Below are positions 16,988-25,636 of a DNA stretch of 64,000 nucleotides, one piece after another (the stretch's first letter is position 1; each line of letters begins with the position of its first letter). The notes beneath the pieces are model-generated. The model ran no database searches. It worked only from the letters and a program-made list of their open reading frames with translations, and had not been told where the DNA came from. The stretch is from contig JAJXWB010000006.1 in NCBI GenBank assembly GCA_021781815.1, positions 1 to 64,000 on the forward strand, read 5' to 3'. The position numbers were made by a program, and so were the translations under genes. Source of the DNA: Pseudomonadota bacterium (GTDB taxonomy: Bacteria > Pseudomonadota > Alphaproteobacteria > Rhizobiales > Beijerinckiaceae).

Positions 16988-19579
16988 ATGGACGATATCC
17001 TCAAGGATTTCCTGGTCGAAACGGCCGAGCACATCGACGCCGCGAGCGAGCAGCTCGTGCGTCTCGAGCGCGACCCGTCCGACAAGGAGATGATTTCGAG
17101 CATTTTCCGCCTCGTGCATACGATCAAGGGCACCTGCGGATTCCTGGGCCTGGCGCGGCTGGCGAAAATCACGCATGCGGCGGAAAACGTGGTCGGCCGG
17201 CTGCGCGACGGCGCCCGCCCGAGCGCCGACGCCATTACGCTCGTCCTGTCGACGATCGACCGCATCAAGGCCCTTCTCGCGGACATCGAAATCCGGGGCG
17301 AGGAGCCGGAGGGCGACGATTCGGCGCTGATCGAGGACCTGCTTGCCTTTGCGGCAGGAATGGACGCTCCGCTCGCCATGACGGCGCCCGCGCAAATCAG
17401 CGCCGCCGAAAGCCAAGCCCTTGCGCCCGAGCCGCCTGACTCGCCGACTGATACGGCCATGATGCCCGCAGCGCCGCGCGGGATCGGCCTTGAACACGCC
17501 GATGCTGCGCGTCCGCTCAGGACAGACACGATCCGGGTCACGATCGACGCGCTCGAATCGCTGATGCTGCTGGTGTCCGAGCTGGTGCTCACCCGCAATC
17601 AGCTCACCGAAGTCACGCGCGCCAATACGGACGAAGCCGTCAAGGGCGCGCTGCAACGTTTGTCAGCGGTCGCCACCGATCTGCAGGATGCGGTGATGCG
17701 AGCCCGCATGCAGCCCATGAGTCGCGTGTTCAACGCCCTGCCGCGGCTGGTGCGCGAACTCGCGTCCGAGCTGGGCAAGAAGATTGATTTCGTGGTGGAG
17801 GGCGCAGACACCGAACTCGACCGGCAACTTATCGACCTGATCCGGGATCCCTTGACGCATATGATCCGCAATTGCGCGGATCACGGCCTTGAAACGCCGC
17901 GGGAACGGGTCGAAAGGGGCAAGCCGGAAACCGGCGTAATCCGCATTTCCGCCGCCCACGAGGCCGGCCAGATTACGATCGAAGTCGGCGACGACGGACG
18001 CGGCCTCGATCTCGATTCCATCAGGAAGAAGGCGGTGGCGCAGGGGTTGACCAGTGCGCAGCAGATCTCCGTCATGTCGAACGAGGAGATCTACCGTTTC
18101 ATTTTTGCGCCGGGGTTTTCGACTGCAAAGTCGATCACCAGCGTATCTGGACGGGGCGTCGGTCTCGACGTCGTCCGCGACAACATCCACGCCATCGGCG
18201 GCACGGTGTCGGTTTCCTCGAAAGCGGGCGCAGGCGCGCGCTTTCTCATCCGCATTCCGCTCACGCTTGCAATCGCGCCGTCGCTGATCGTCTCTGCCGG
18301 AGGGCAGCGGTTCGCGCTGCCGCAGGCTGGCGTGATAGAGGCCGTTTCCATCGGTCGCGAATCGGAACACAGGATCGAGACCGTGCAGGGGGCGCTCGTC
18401 TTGCGTCTGCGCGACGAGGTGCTGCCAGTCGCGGATCTGGCCGGCCTGCTCGGGATTGGAACGCCGACCGTCGCCGACGATCAGGACCGCCTCGTCATCG
18501 TCGTGCGTGTCGCCTCGTCAACCTTTGGCGTGATCGTCACATCGGTCGACGACGTGCAGGAGATCGTCGTCAAGCCATTGGGCGCCCAGCTCGCGCATCT
18601 GCGCGTCTATTCCGGCCAGACGATCCTTGGCGACGGCTCGGTCGTGCTCATCCTCGACACAGGCGGCGTCGCCGATGCGCTTGGCCTCGATCGGTCGACG
18701 CATTATCGCGCGGCGGTTGCGGACGGGCCTGCCTTGCCGCGCCAGTCGAGCGCGCGCATCGTTCTGTTGCGCGCCGGCGCCGGCGTATGCAAGGCGCTGC
18801 CGCTCTCTTTGATCACACGGATCGAGAGCATTGACAGTTCCCAAATCGAGGAAACCGGCACGGGCTACGTCATCCATCACCGCGGTCAGCTCATGCCGCT
18901 CCTGCCGGCGGCTGCCACCGTCACGCCGTCGCACGCTCAACAACCGATCCTCGTCATCGGGTTCGGCGGCGAGACCATGGGTTTGCTCGTAGACGAGATC
19001 ATCGACATCGTCGAGGATCCGCTGGAAATACAGGTTGCGCATGGCGCGCCAGGTATCATCGGTTCGGCGCAATTCGGCGGCGTCGTCGCCGAATTGCTCG
19101 ACCTCACCCATTTCATTCGCATAGCCCGGCCGGATTCGGTGGCGCGCGGCGTCAACCGGAAGTTTCGGATCCTGCTCGTCGATGACCGGCTGTTCTTCCG
19201 GGACATGCTGACTCCGGTCCTGTCAGCCGCGGGCTATATGGTGACGACACGGGAATCGGCGGCTGAAGCCCTGGCGCTCGTAGAGAACGGCGTCGCCTTC
19301 GACGCCTTCGTTACCGACACCGACATGCCGGAGATGGACGGCTATTCGCTCGCGCGCGCGCTGCGCGCCATTCCGAACTGCAAACAAACTCCCATCATCG
19401 CGTTGACCGCGCATCCGAACAACAAGACGTTGAAGGCGGCGCACGCCTCCGGCGTCGACGCCATCGCCGGCAAGTTCGATCGGCAAACGCTGCTCAACGT
19501 GCTGGCTGAAGCGCTCGACCGGGGCGAGCTTTCAGGACAGCGCCTTGAAGACCGCATACTCTCGGAGACAGCGGCATGA
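16988..19579 (+). CDS. cheA: Hybrid chemotaxis histidine kinase CheA with C-terminal receiver
   Basis: The product is 863 residues. Domains in order: HPt with LVHTIKGTCGFLGL (His44), a short linker with no obvious P2 domain, dimerisation and HATPase with IRNCADHGLETPRERVERGKP and DDGRGLDLD, a CheW-like P5 domain, a second degenerate CheW-like domain (about 590-715), and a receiver starting ILLVDDRLFFRDML with TDTDMPEMDG. GTG 16958 is also in frame, but ATG 16988 begins the conserved MDDILKDFLVETAEH. It heads a five-gene operon with stop/start overlaps. Confidence 0.92.
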   Translation: MDDILKDFLVETAEHIDAASEQLVRLERDPSDKEMISSIFRLVHTIKGTCGFLGLARLAKITHAAENVVGRLRDGARPSADAITLVLSTIDRIKALLADIEIRGEEPEGDDSALIEDLLAFAAGMDAPLAMTAPAQISAAESQALAPEPPDSPTDTAMMPAAPRGIGLEHADAARPLRTDTIRVTIDALESLMLLVSELVLTRNQLTEVTRANTDEAVKGALQRLSAVATDLQDAVMRARMQPMSRVFNALPRLVRELASELGKKIDFVVEGADTELDRQLIDLIRDPLTHMIRNCADHGLETPRERVERGKPETGVIRISAAHEAGQITIEVGDDGRGLDLDSIRKKAVAQGLTSAQQISVMSNEEIYRFIFAPGFSTAKSITSVSGRGVGLDVVRDNIHAIGGTVSVSSKAGAGARFLIRIPLTLAIAPSLIVSAGGQRFALPQAGVIEAVSIGRESEHRIETVQGALVLRLRDEVLPVADLAGLLGIGTPTVADDQDRLVIVVRVASSTFGVIVTSVDDVQEIVVKPLGAQLAHLRVYSGQTILGDGSVVLILDTGGVADALGLDRSTHYRAAVADGPALPRQSSARIVLLRAGAGVCKALPLSLITRIESIDSSQIEETGTGYVIHHRGQLMPLLPAAATVTPSHAQQPILVIGFGGETMGLLVDEIIDIVEDPLEIQVAHGAPGIIGSAQFGGVVAELLDLTHFIRIARPDSVARGVNRKFRILLVDDRLFFRDMLTPVLSAAGYMVTTRESAAEALALVENGVAFDAFVTDTDMPEMDGYSLARALRAIPNCKQTPIIALTAHPNNKTLKAAHASGVDAIAGKFDRQTLLNVLAEALDRGELSGQRLEDRILSETAA

Positions 19580-20103
19580 GCATCGCAACGCAGGACGTGA
19601 CGGGCGAATTCGGAACAAAAGCCAAGCGCGAACGGCGCGGGTTCTTCAGCGTGAATGCGGGCGGCGCGGCGTTTGGCCTTCCGGTCGATTCGGTCCAGAC
19701 GATTTTTCGACTCCAGTCCATCACGCCCGTGCCGCTCGGCCCGCCGATTGTCGCGGGCCTTGTCAACCTGCGCGGAAAGGTCGTCACGGCGATCAGCCTC
19801 GCCAAGCGGCTGGCGATGAACGACGCGCCGCCGGCGCAATCTCCCTTCGCTGTCGCCGTCGATTGCCTTGGCGAGACCTACGCTCTCGTCGTCGACTCCG
19901 TTGGCGATGCGATGGAGTGCGATGAAGGCGACCTCATCGAAGCGCCGCCGCACGTCGACCCCCTGCGCGCCCACGCAACAAAGGCGTACTACCGCATCGA
20001 CGGCGGCATTCTTCCCGTACTGGATATCGAAGCGCTGGTCGAGATCGCCAACATTCAGACCCAACCGGCGTCCGCCAGCGCCAGTTCCGGAGCAGTGAAA
20101 TGA
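19576..20103 (+). CDS. cheW: Chemotaxis coupling protein CheW
   Basis: The product is 175 residues of a single CheW domain: VNAGGAAFGLPVDSVQTIFR, VPLGPPIVAGLVNLRGKVVTAISL and DCLGETYALVVDSVGDAMEC. It would bridge CheA to a chemoreceptor; none is encoded in the window. Its ATG overlaps the cheA stop (ATGA), indicating translational coupling. Confidence 0.9.
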   Translation: MSIATQDVTGEFGTKAKRERRGFFSVNAGGAAFGLPVDSVQTIFRLQSITPVPLGPPIVAGLVNLRGKVVTAISLAKRLAMNDAPPAQSPFAVAVDCLGETYALVVDSVGDAMECDEGDLIEAPPHVDPLRAHATKAYYRIDGGILPVLDIEALVEIANIQTQPASASASSGAVK

Positions 20104-20465
20104 AACAGATTCTCGTCGTCGACGACTCCGCCGTGATTCGCAAGATTGCGCGTCGCATTCTCGATGGCATGCGCTTGCGCACGATCGAAGCGACAGACGG
20201 CCGCGAAGCTCTCGATGTCTGCTCCGAAGCCATGCCGGACGGCATCCTTCTCGACTGGAACATGCCAGTCATGGATGGGTTCGAGTTCCTGCGCGCGTTG
20301 CGGAAACTCCCCGGCGGCTCCAAACCGAAGGTCGTGTTTTGCACGACTGAAAACGACGTCTCGCAGATTGCGCGCGCAATGCACGCGGGCGCCGACGAAT
20401 ATATCATGAAGCCGTTCGATCGTCAGATCATGCAATCCAAATTCGAAGAAATCGGGCTCGCCTGA
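20100..20465 (+). CDS. cheY: Single-domain response regulator CheY
   Basis: The product is 121 residues comprising one receiver domain. The acidic pair is Asp8/Asp9, the phosphorylated residue Asp52 (LLDWNMPVMDG), and the conserved lysine is in YIMKPFD. It overlaps the cheW stop by ATGA. Together with the separate CheB downstream, it could serve as motor output or as a phosphate sink. Confidence 0.9.
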   Translation: MKQILVVDDSAVIRKIARRILDGMRLRTIEATDGREALDVCSEAMPDGILLDWNMPVMDGFEFLRALRKLPGGSKPKVVFCTTENDVSQIARAMHAGADEYIMKPFDRQIMQSKFEEIGLA

Positions 20466-20467
20466 GC

Positions 20468-21163
20468 GTGTCACACTCGGCGCGCGACTCAAAATCAATC
20501 GGGACGCGGGAGCGGCCGCCGGCGGCCGGAGTCGACGGCGCCGCGCAGCTTCGGCGCTTCGCCGCCCTGACGCCGCGCATCGTCGCAATTGGCGCCTCGA
20601 CCGGCGGTCCTCAGGCGCTCTCGACCTTGCTTGCCCGGCTGGCGCCGCGCCTCGGCGGCGTTCCGGTCGTCGTCGTGCTTCATATGCCCAAGGATTTCAC
20701 GGAGGTCGTCGCCAACGAAATCGGCCGGCTGACCGGATTGCCCGCCTATGCGCCCGCGAACGGCGAATCGCTTTCTCCCGGCCGCATATACTTTGCGCCC
20801 GGCGACGTACATCTCAAGGTCGTCAGGATTGGCGCATCGCATGCGCTCGCCTATTCGGACGCGCCGCCGGAGAACTTCTGCAAACCGGCGGTCGACGTGC
20901 TGTTTCGCTCGGTCGCCGACGCCTTCGGCCCGGGCGCGCTGGCGGTCGTCCTGACCGGCATGGGCGCCGACGGCCTGAAGGGCGCACACAGGATCGTCGA
21001 CGCTGGCGGCAGCGTCATCGTCCAGGATGAGGCAAGCAGCGTGGTCTGGGGCATGCCCGGCGAAATCGCCCGCGCAGGTCTGGCGGCTGCAGTCGCGCCG
21101 GTCGGATCGCTCGCCGATATTGTCATCGACCGGCTCGCCGGCAGCCGCAGGGTGCGGACATGA
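20468..21163 (+). CDS. cheB: Chemoreceptor methylesterase CheB, lacking a receiver domain
   Basis: The product is 231 residues and contains only the catalytic methylesterase domain: Ser44 in GASTGGPQ, His72 in VVVLHMPKDF and the aspartate of LTGMGADGLKG. Canonical CheB has an N-terminal receiver of about 120 residues. Here only about 35 low-complexity residues precede the catalytic domain. The GTG start lies 2 bases after the cheY stop, so cheY and cheB are a separated version of the usual fusion, or CheB is constitutive. Confidence 0.88.
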   Translation: MSHSARDSKSIGTRERPPAAGVDGAAQLRRFAALTPRIVAIGASTGGPQALSTLLARLAPRLGGVPVVVVLHMPKDFTEVVANEIGRLTGLPAYAPANGESLSPGRIYFAPGDVHLKVVRIGASHALAYSDAPPENFCKPAVDVLFRSVADAFGPGALAVVLTGMGADGLKGAHRIVDAGGSVIVQDEASSVVWGMPGEIARAGLAAAVAPVGSLADIVIDRLAGSRRVRT

Positions 21164-22005
21164 TGGCCGCGCTCGCCGAACTGGCCAGCTTCCTGTCGGA
21201 TCGCATCGGCCTTTCAGTCGACCAGCGCCGTCAGGCCTCGATCGAATCGCGGCTGGCGCCGGTCATGGCCGAAGCCGCCACGAAAGACCTGCGCGAACTC
21301 GTCGCGCGCCTGCGACGCGGCGCGGAACCGGAACTCATCGATCGCGCCATCGACGCGATGGTGACCTGCGAGACGCTGTTCTTTCGCGACCGCTTGCCAT
21401 TCCAGGCCATGCGCACCGTGGTGCTGCCCACGCTGCGCGAAGCGCGAGAGCAGGCGCGGACGCTGCGAATCTGGAGCGCCGCCTGCGCAACGGGCCAGGA
21501 ACCATATTCGATCGCGATGCTGCTCGATGAAATGTCTCGCCAATTTCTTGGCTGGCGCATTGATATCGTCGCCTCGGACATTTCCCGGGCGGCGCTCGCG
21601 GTCGCCACGGTCGGCCGCTACTCGCAGTTCGAAGTGCAGCGGGGATTGTCGACACCGCTCTTGTTGCGCCATTTCCGGCAAGACAACGGCGGCTGGCTGA
21701 TCAACGAACATTTGCGCGCCGCCGTCGACTTCCGACGCATCAACCTGACATCGGATTTTTCCCGTCAGGGCGTTTTCGACGTCATCTTGTGCCGCAACGC
21801 CCTCATGTACATGGATGTGGCGCGGCGCCGCGACATTCTCGTCCGCTTGGCCCAGCAACTTTCGCCGGATGGCTACCTGATGCTCGGGGCGACTGAAACC
21901 GTCGTCGGACTGAGCGACGATTTCGTTCCTGCGGGAGGCTACGCGGGCCTGTTTCGGCGCGCCGGGTCCAGCAAACGGACATTGCGGCTCGTCGCCAATT
22001 CCTGA
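21160..22005 (+). CDS. cheR: Chemoreceptor methyltransferase CheR
   Basis: The product is 281 residues. The N-terminal helical domain is followed by a SAM-binding domain with TCETLFFRD, LRIWSAACATGQEPYSIAM and FDVILCRNALMYMD, which are CheR hallmarks. It methylates glutamates on chemoreceptors, opposing CheB. ATG overlaps the cheB stop. A bidirectional terminator follows the gene. Confidence 0.92.
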   Translation: MMAALAELASFLSDRIGLSVDQRRQASIESRLAPVMAEAATKDLRELVARLRRGAEPELIDRAIDAMVTCETLFFRDRLPFQAMRTVVLPTLREAREQARTLRIWSAACATGQEPYSIAMLLDEMSRQFLGWRIDIVASDISRAALAVATVGRYSQFEVQRGLSTPLLLRHFRQDNGGWLINEHLRAAVDFRRINLTSDFSRQGVFDVILCRNALMYMDVARRRDILVRLAQQLSPDGYLMLGATETVVGLSDDFVPAGGYAGLFRRAGSSKRTLRLVANS

Positions 22006-22018
22006 TCGCCGCAAACGA

Positions 22019-22049
22019 AAAAAGCCCCGCCATTCCGGCGGGGCTTTTT
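22019..22049. terminator. Bidirectional Rho-independent terminator shared by cheR and ctrA
   Basis: AAAAAGCCCCGCC and GGCGGGGCTTTTT form a perfect stem around ATTCC. The A- and T-tracts make it work on both strands, fitting the convergent cheR and ctrA ends 13 and 18 bases away. Confidence 0.9.
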
Positions 22050-22067
22050 CGTTCGGCGCATCCGACC

Positions 22068-22769
22068 TCAGGCGATGCTGCGCTCTTCCGCCTCGTTCGG
22101 CTCCCGTAACACGTAGCCGCGGCCCCACACCGTCTCGATGTAGTTGCGGCCCTGGCTCGCATTCGCGAGCTTCTTGCGCAGCTTGCAGATGAACACGTCG
22201 ATGATCTTGAGTTCCGGCTCGTCCATGCCGCCGTAGAGATGATTGAGGAACATCTCCTTGGTCAGCGTCGTGCCCTTCCGCAGCGAGAGCAGTTCGAGCA
22301 TCTGGTATTCTTTCCCGGTCAGATGCACGCGGGCGCCATCCACCTCAACGGTCTTCTGATCGAGATTGACGACCAGATCGCCCGTCGTGATGACCGACTG
22401 CGCATGACCTTTGGAGCGGCGAACAATGGCATGGATGCGCGCAACCAGTTCGTCCTTGTGGAACGGCTTGGTGAGGTAGTCGTCAGCGCCGAAGCCGAGC
22501 CCCTTCACCTTGTCTTCGATGCCAGCGAGACCGGAGAGAATGAGGATCGGGGTCTTCACCTTGGCGACGCGCAGCGTCCGCAGAACCTCGTAACCCGACA
22601 TGTCCGGCAGATTCAGATCCAGAAGGATGATGTCGTAGTCATAAAGTTTGCCGAGGTCGATGCCCTCTTCGCCGAGGTCGGTCGTGTAGACGTTGAAATT
22701 CTCGGACTTGAGCATCAGTTCGATGCTTTGCGCCGTAGCGCTGTCGTCTTCGATCAGTAGTACGCGCAT
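22068..22769 (-). CDS. ctrA: Cell-cycle master response regulator CtrA
   Basis: The product is 233 residues. The N-terminal [20 protein letters not shown] with Asp51 in [11 protein letters not shown], and the OmpR-type DNA-binding domain with [12 protein letters not shown] and [12 protein letters not shown], are diagnostic of CtrA. The C-terminal tail ends in two alanine-poor residues (SIA); hydrophobic C-termini matter for ClpXP degradation in Caulobacter. CtrA binds TTAA-containing sites to control replication, division and flagellar genes. The long upstream region holds TTAA pairs and three GANTC sites. Confidence 0.95.
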   Translation of the reverse strand: MRVLLIEDDSATAQSIELMLKSENFNVYTTDLGEEGIDLGKLYDYDIILLDLNLPDMSGYEVLRTLRVAKVKTPILILSGLAGIEDKVKGLGFGADDYLTKPFHKDELVARIHAIVRRSKGHAQSVITTGDLVVNLDQKTVEVDGARVHLTGKEYQMLELLSLRKGTTLTKEMFLNHLYGGMDEPELKIIDVFICKLRKKLANASQGRNYIETVWGRGYVLREPNEAEERSIA

Positions 22770-23235
22770 CAGCAGTCCCCACCCTTCCCCGTGCAGCGCC
22801 GTCAGGCCTCGTTCGCCCTCGGCTCACGGCGTGCGGCTCCATCGGTCCAAACGCACCAGCCATTCGTCGTATCCAGAGTTAACGCCGAATGGTTAACAAA
22901 CAGTATTCCCGCCACGAACTGTCGCGCTCATGCTTGAGCGTTCCGCGCAGCAATTCGCAGGCGCCGGAATCCCCGACGAACGCGACGCTGGCCAGAAGCC
23001 GGACGCAAACAAGTGTTAAGCAAACGGGTTAACGATTCCTTTTTGCATGGCTCCCGCCGGAACCGGACGCGCAAAACGAATCGCTCATCAAAATCGCCGG
23101 TGCGGATTTTTTTGTCCAGCGCATTCGTCAAGTAACTAACGAGCAACCTCCATTGCTCATGATCCGTGCGTCTCGCGGATCATGCCTAATGCGTAACCAA
23201 AACGAGTTCGGACCGTCGTCCTGGAGTGCCGTGTT
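22770..23235. promoter_or_regulatory. ctrA / fliJ intergenic region with GANTC and TTAA motifs
   Basis: This 466-bp divergent region holds no gene I can support. It contains GANTC (CcrM methylation) sites at 22967-22971, 23034-23038 and 23078-23082. TTAA pairs occur at 22879/22893 and 23016/23029 (as GTTAAC or TTAAG). The TTAA spacings are 10 and 9 bases rather than the canonical 7 of CtrA boxes, so they are half-site candidates only. The position fits cell-cycle-regulated ctrA promoters. Confidence 0.5.
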
Positions 23236-23640
23236 ATGAAGTCGCGGGATACCCTTTTGAGATTGAAGCGTTTTCAAGCGGACGAAAAGCGGCGACGCGT
23301 GACGCAGCTTGAAATGATGATCGCGGAATTCAATCGCATGGCCGCCGATCTCGACCGGGAGATCGCTGCCGAGGAACAGCGGGCCCGTATCTCGGACCCC
23401 TCGCATTTCGCCTATCCGACCTATGCGCGCGCCGCCCGCAGCCGCCGGGACAATCTTCTGAGCTCGACGGAGGAGTTGCGCGGCCAGCTCCAGGAAGCCG
23501 GCGCCCGCCTCGACGAAGCGCTGGCCGATGTAGCGAAGGCCGAGAGCCTGGAAGGTCGCGAGAAGGCTGGCGATCGGCTGCACGATGTCGTTCGCGCGAC
23601 CGACATCGGCATGATGGGCCTGCGCGCTGCGCGCGCCTGA
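23236..23640 (+). CDS. fliJ: Flagellar export chaperone FliJ
   Basis: The product is 134 residues, almost entirely alpha-helical and charged, starting MKSRDTLLRLKRFQADEKRRRVTQLE, which is the FliJ pattern of Rhizobiales. FliJ acts with the FliI ATPase in flagellar type III export. No fliI is in the window. Adjacency to ctrA is a known arrangement in this order. A terminator follows directly. Confidence 0.8.
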   Translation: MKSRDTLLRLKRFQADEKRRRVTQLEMMIAEFNRMAADLDREIAAEEQRARISDPSHFAYPTYARAARSRRDNLLSSTEELRGQLQEAGARLDEALADVAKAESLEGREKAGDRLHDVVRATDIGMMGLRAARA

Positions 23641-23669
23641 CCTCCAGACCCATTGATCTCGACAATAGG

Positions 23670-23696
23670 CGCCGCCGCCCGGCGGCGTCTTTTTTT
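23670..23696 (+). terminator. Rho-independent terminator after fliJ
   Basis: CGCCGCC and GGCGGCG form a 7-bp stem with a GCCC loop, followed by TC and a run of seven T. Confidence 0.85.
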
Positions 23697-23777
23697 GCGC
23701 GCCGCGCGCTTGCGGCCATGAGGCCAGTGGTGCATGGGTTGCGCGATCGCCCGGCGCGTCCCGGGCGCGGGAACACT

Positions 23778-24782
23778 ATGAAGCGCGCGCTCGAATTCGT
23801 CTGGCCGATCGTTGGCGTCGCAGCGGTGCTCGTCGCGTTCTGGCTGCTGGCGCGCGAATTTCGAGGTGAGGCGGTCCGCCATGACGTGATCGAGGCGCTC
23901 TGCGCTATTCCGTCAGGTCGCTATGTGGCCGCCGCCCTGTCGACTCTGGTCGCCTACGCAGCGCTTGCCTGGTACGACCGCATCGCGCTCATCCACCTCG
24001 GCGTGCGGCACATATCCTGGACGTTCGTTTCGCTGTGCTCGTTCACGACTTACGCGCTGTCGCACAACATTGGCGCTTCGGTCTTTTCAGGGGCGATGGT
24101 CCGCTATCGCGCCTATTCGACCAAGGGGCTCGACGCAGCCCAGGTCGCAATCCTCGTAACCCTGTGCTCGTTCACGTTTCTGCTCGGAACGACTCTGCTC
24201 GGGGGGCTGGTCCTTCTTCTTGAGCCCGAGCAATTGCTGCGCCTGAAAGGGTTGCTGCCCCAGGCGCTGACCGAGGAAGGCGCAGCGACCGTCATCGGGC
24301 TCCTGTGCGTCGGTTCGGTCTTCCTCTACATCATCGGAACGATCAAGCGATTCAAGCCGATGCAGATCGGAAGATTCCGACTGGAGTATCCGCGCCCGGA
24401 AATCGCGGCCCGCCAGATGATCGCCGCGCCGATGGAGCTGCTGGGGGCGGCCGGAATCATTTATTTCGCGCTCCCCGCCGACGGCAATCCGGGCTTTTTC
24501 GCGGTTCTGGCGGTATTTCTGGCGTCTTTCTCGGCCGGCCTCGTTTCGAACGCTCCCGGCGGCCTCGGCGTGTTCGAACTCATATTCATCAAGGCCATGC
24601 CGGCCGTGGCCAAGAGCAAGGTTCTGGCGGCGCTGCTGGTCTTCCGCCTGTTCTACCTGCTGATCCCGCTGGCCTTCGCCCTCGTCGTGGTCCTGCTGTT
24701 CGAAAGGCGTCGACTGGTCGAGGCGCTCAGGGACCGTCACGATGGAACGAACGGATCCCCGCGCTCTCTCGCGCAGGACTGA
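23778..24782 (+). CDS. YbhN/AglD-type flippase-like integral membrane protein
   Basis: The product is 334 residues with about eight hydrophobic helices. LSHNIGASVFSGAMVRYRAYS and SNAPGGLGVFELIF are typical of the lysylphosphatidylglycerol synthase transmembrane-region family (PF03706). The synthase domain of MprF is absent, so a role in lipid or lipid-linked intermediate handling is inferred, not shown. The ATG at 23778 is internal to the longer track ORF and begins the hydrophobic protein cleanly. Confidence 0.8.
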   Translation: MKRALEFVWPIVGVAAVLVAFWLLAREFRGEAVRHDVIEALCAIPSGRYVAAALSTLVAYAALAWYDRIALIHLGVRHISWTFVSLCSFTTYALSHNIGASVFSGAMVRYRAYSTKGLDAAQVAILVTLCSFTFLLGTTLLGGLVLLLEPEQLLRLKGLLPQALTEEGAATVIGLLCVGSVFLYIIGTIKRFKPMQIGRFRLEYPRPEIAARQMIAAPMELLGAAGIIYFALPADGNPGFFAVLAVFLASFSAGLVSNAPGGLGVFELIFIKAMPAVAKSKVLAALLVFRLFYLLIPLAFALVVVLLFERRRLVEALRDRHDGTNGSPRSLAQD

Positions 24783-24828
24783 AGTTAGGCGCGCAGCGGC
24801 GGCCGCTTCGGACGGAGGCGGCTGGCGC

Positions 24829-25104
24829 TCAGACTCTGTATTGCTGGATGCGCGTGGTGCGCAGGCCCGCCAGTCCATGCTGGTCAATCGACATTTGCCA
24901 GCTCAGGAATTCATCGACGGTGAGCGTATACCGGCTGCACGCGTCTTCAAGAGAGAGCAGCCCCCCGCGCACCGCGGCCACAACTTCCGCTTTGCGCCGG
25001 ATGACCCAGCGCTTGGTCGATGGCGGCGGCAGATCGGCGACGGTCAATGGGCTGCCGTCCGGTCCGATCACGTATTTGGCCCGCGGGCGATAGGGTTCGG
25101 TCAT
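24829..25104 (-). CDS. sciP: CtrA inhibitor SciP (DUF1153)
   Basis: The product is 91 residues: KYVIGPDGSPLTVADLPPP, TKRWVIRRKAEVVAAVRGG and a helix-turn-helix LLSLEDACSRYTLTVDEFLSW, closing with GLAGLRTTRIQQYR. This matches SciP of Caulobacter, a small protein that binds CtrA-controlled promoters and blocks activation by CtrA. A GTG at 25116 would add four residues. Finding chpT, ctrA and sciP in one cluster supports the assignments mutually. Confidence 0.9.
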   Translation of the reverse strand: MTEPYRPRAKYVIGPDGSPLTVADLPPPSTKRWVIRRKAEVVAAVRGGLLSLEDACSRYTLTVDEFLSWQMSIDQHGLAGLRTTRIQQYRV

Positions 25105-25116
25105 TGATTTACTCAC

Positions 25117-25440
25117 ACACTCGACTGACCACTTCGAACCGGATACTAGAGCCGCGCGCTTAAGATTTACCTAAACGCATAGCGCCGCGAAATTGGAAAA
25201 ATTCAAGGAAAATCCTTGATTTATGTCAGACTTTGCGACCACGGCGCCCCTTTTCCGTTCCTGTTCGGCACATGGCGCAATCCGACGTTAACCATATTCG
25301 CCGCAAAATCCTCGCGAATGGACGGTCGCCGCCATGAAGCCGCCACAAGCCTCACCTGCCCATCGGCGCGCCTGCGCCGCCTTGACACCCATTGGACCAG
25401 CGTCCTATACCGCCGCGCTCGGCGACTTCGGTCGCCGCGT
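25117..25440. promoter_or_regulatory. Divergent sciP / tRNA-Met promoter region
   Basis: No gene is visible in these 324 bases. TTAAGATTTACCTAA at 25160-25174 is one mismatch from a CtrA box (TTAA-N7-TTAA), 56 bp upstream of the sciP start. TTAACCAT at 25288-25295 equals the reported CtrA half-site. TCAAGGAAAATCCTTGA at 25203-25219 is a 7-bp inverted repeat with an AAA spacer, a further operator or hairpin candidate. Confidence 0.5.
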
Positions 25441-25517
25441 GGCGGGGTAGCTCAGCTGGCTAGAGCACGGGAATCATAATCCTGGGGTCGGGGGTTCGAG
25501 TCCCTCCCCCGCTACCA
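25441..25517 (+). tRNA. tRNA-Met (CAT anticodon), CCA encoded
   Basis: GGCGGGGTAGCTCAGCTGG begins a full cloverleaf: D-arm, anticodon loop AATCATAA with CAT, T-arm GGGGGTTCGAGTCCCTC and acceptor end CCCCGCTACCA. Length is 77 with the genomic CCA. The anticodon stem lacks the three GC pairs of initiators, so it is the elongator Met tRNA (or a CAU-Ile2 species, less likely). Its 3' end borders the mobile-element scar. Confidence 0.93.
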
Positions 25518-25636
25518 TCTTACCCCGCACTCCTTTGACCCTGTTGGGGTATGCTTTCTCCCCTAAGAGGGCCGTGAGTTGCCCGGTGATGTCGACCTGA
25601 ACCCTTCCGGGCTTGGACGAATCACGGGACTTTCCA
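25518..25636 (-). pseudogene. Probable C-terminal remnant of a site-specific serine recombinase
   Basis: On the minus strand the fragment reads VIRPSPEG in one frame and then RVQVDITGQLTALLGE in the next, resembling the C-terminal beta-strand region of large serine recombinases, and continues into the tRNA-Met complement (the familiar VAGEGLEPPTPGL read-through). One frame change separates the two parts. Such reading into a tRNA is expected when an integrase gene abuts its attachment site. The match is short and recognised by eye, so this is tentative. Confidence 0.35.
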
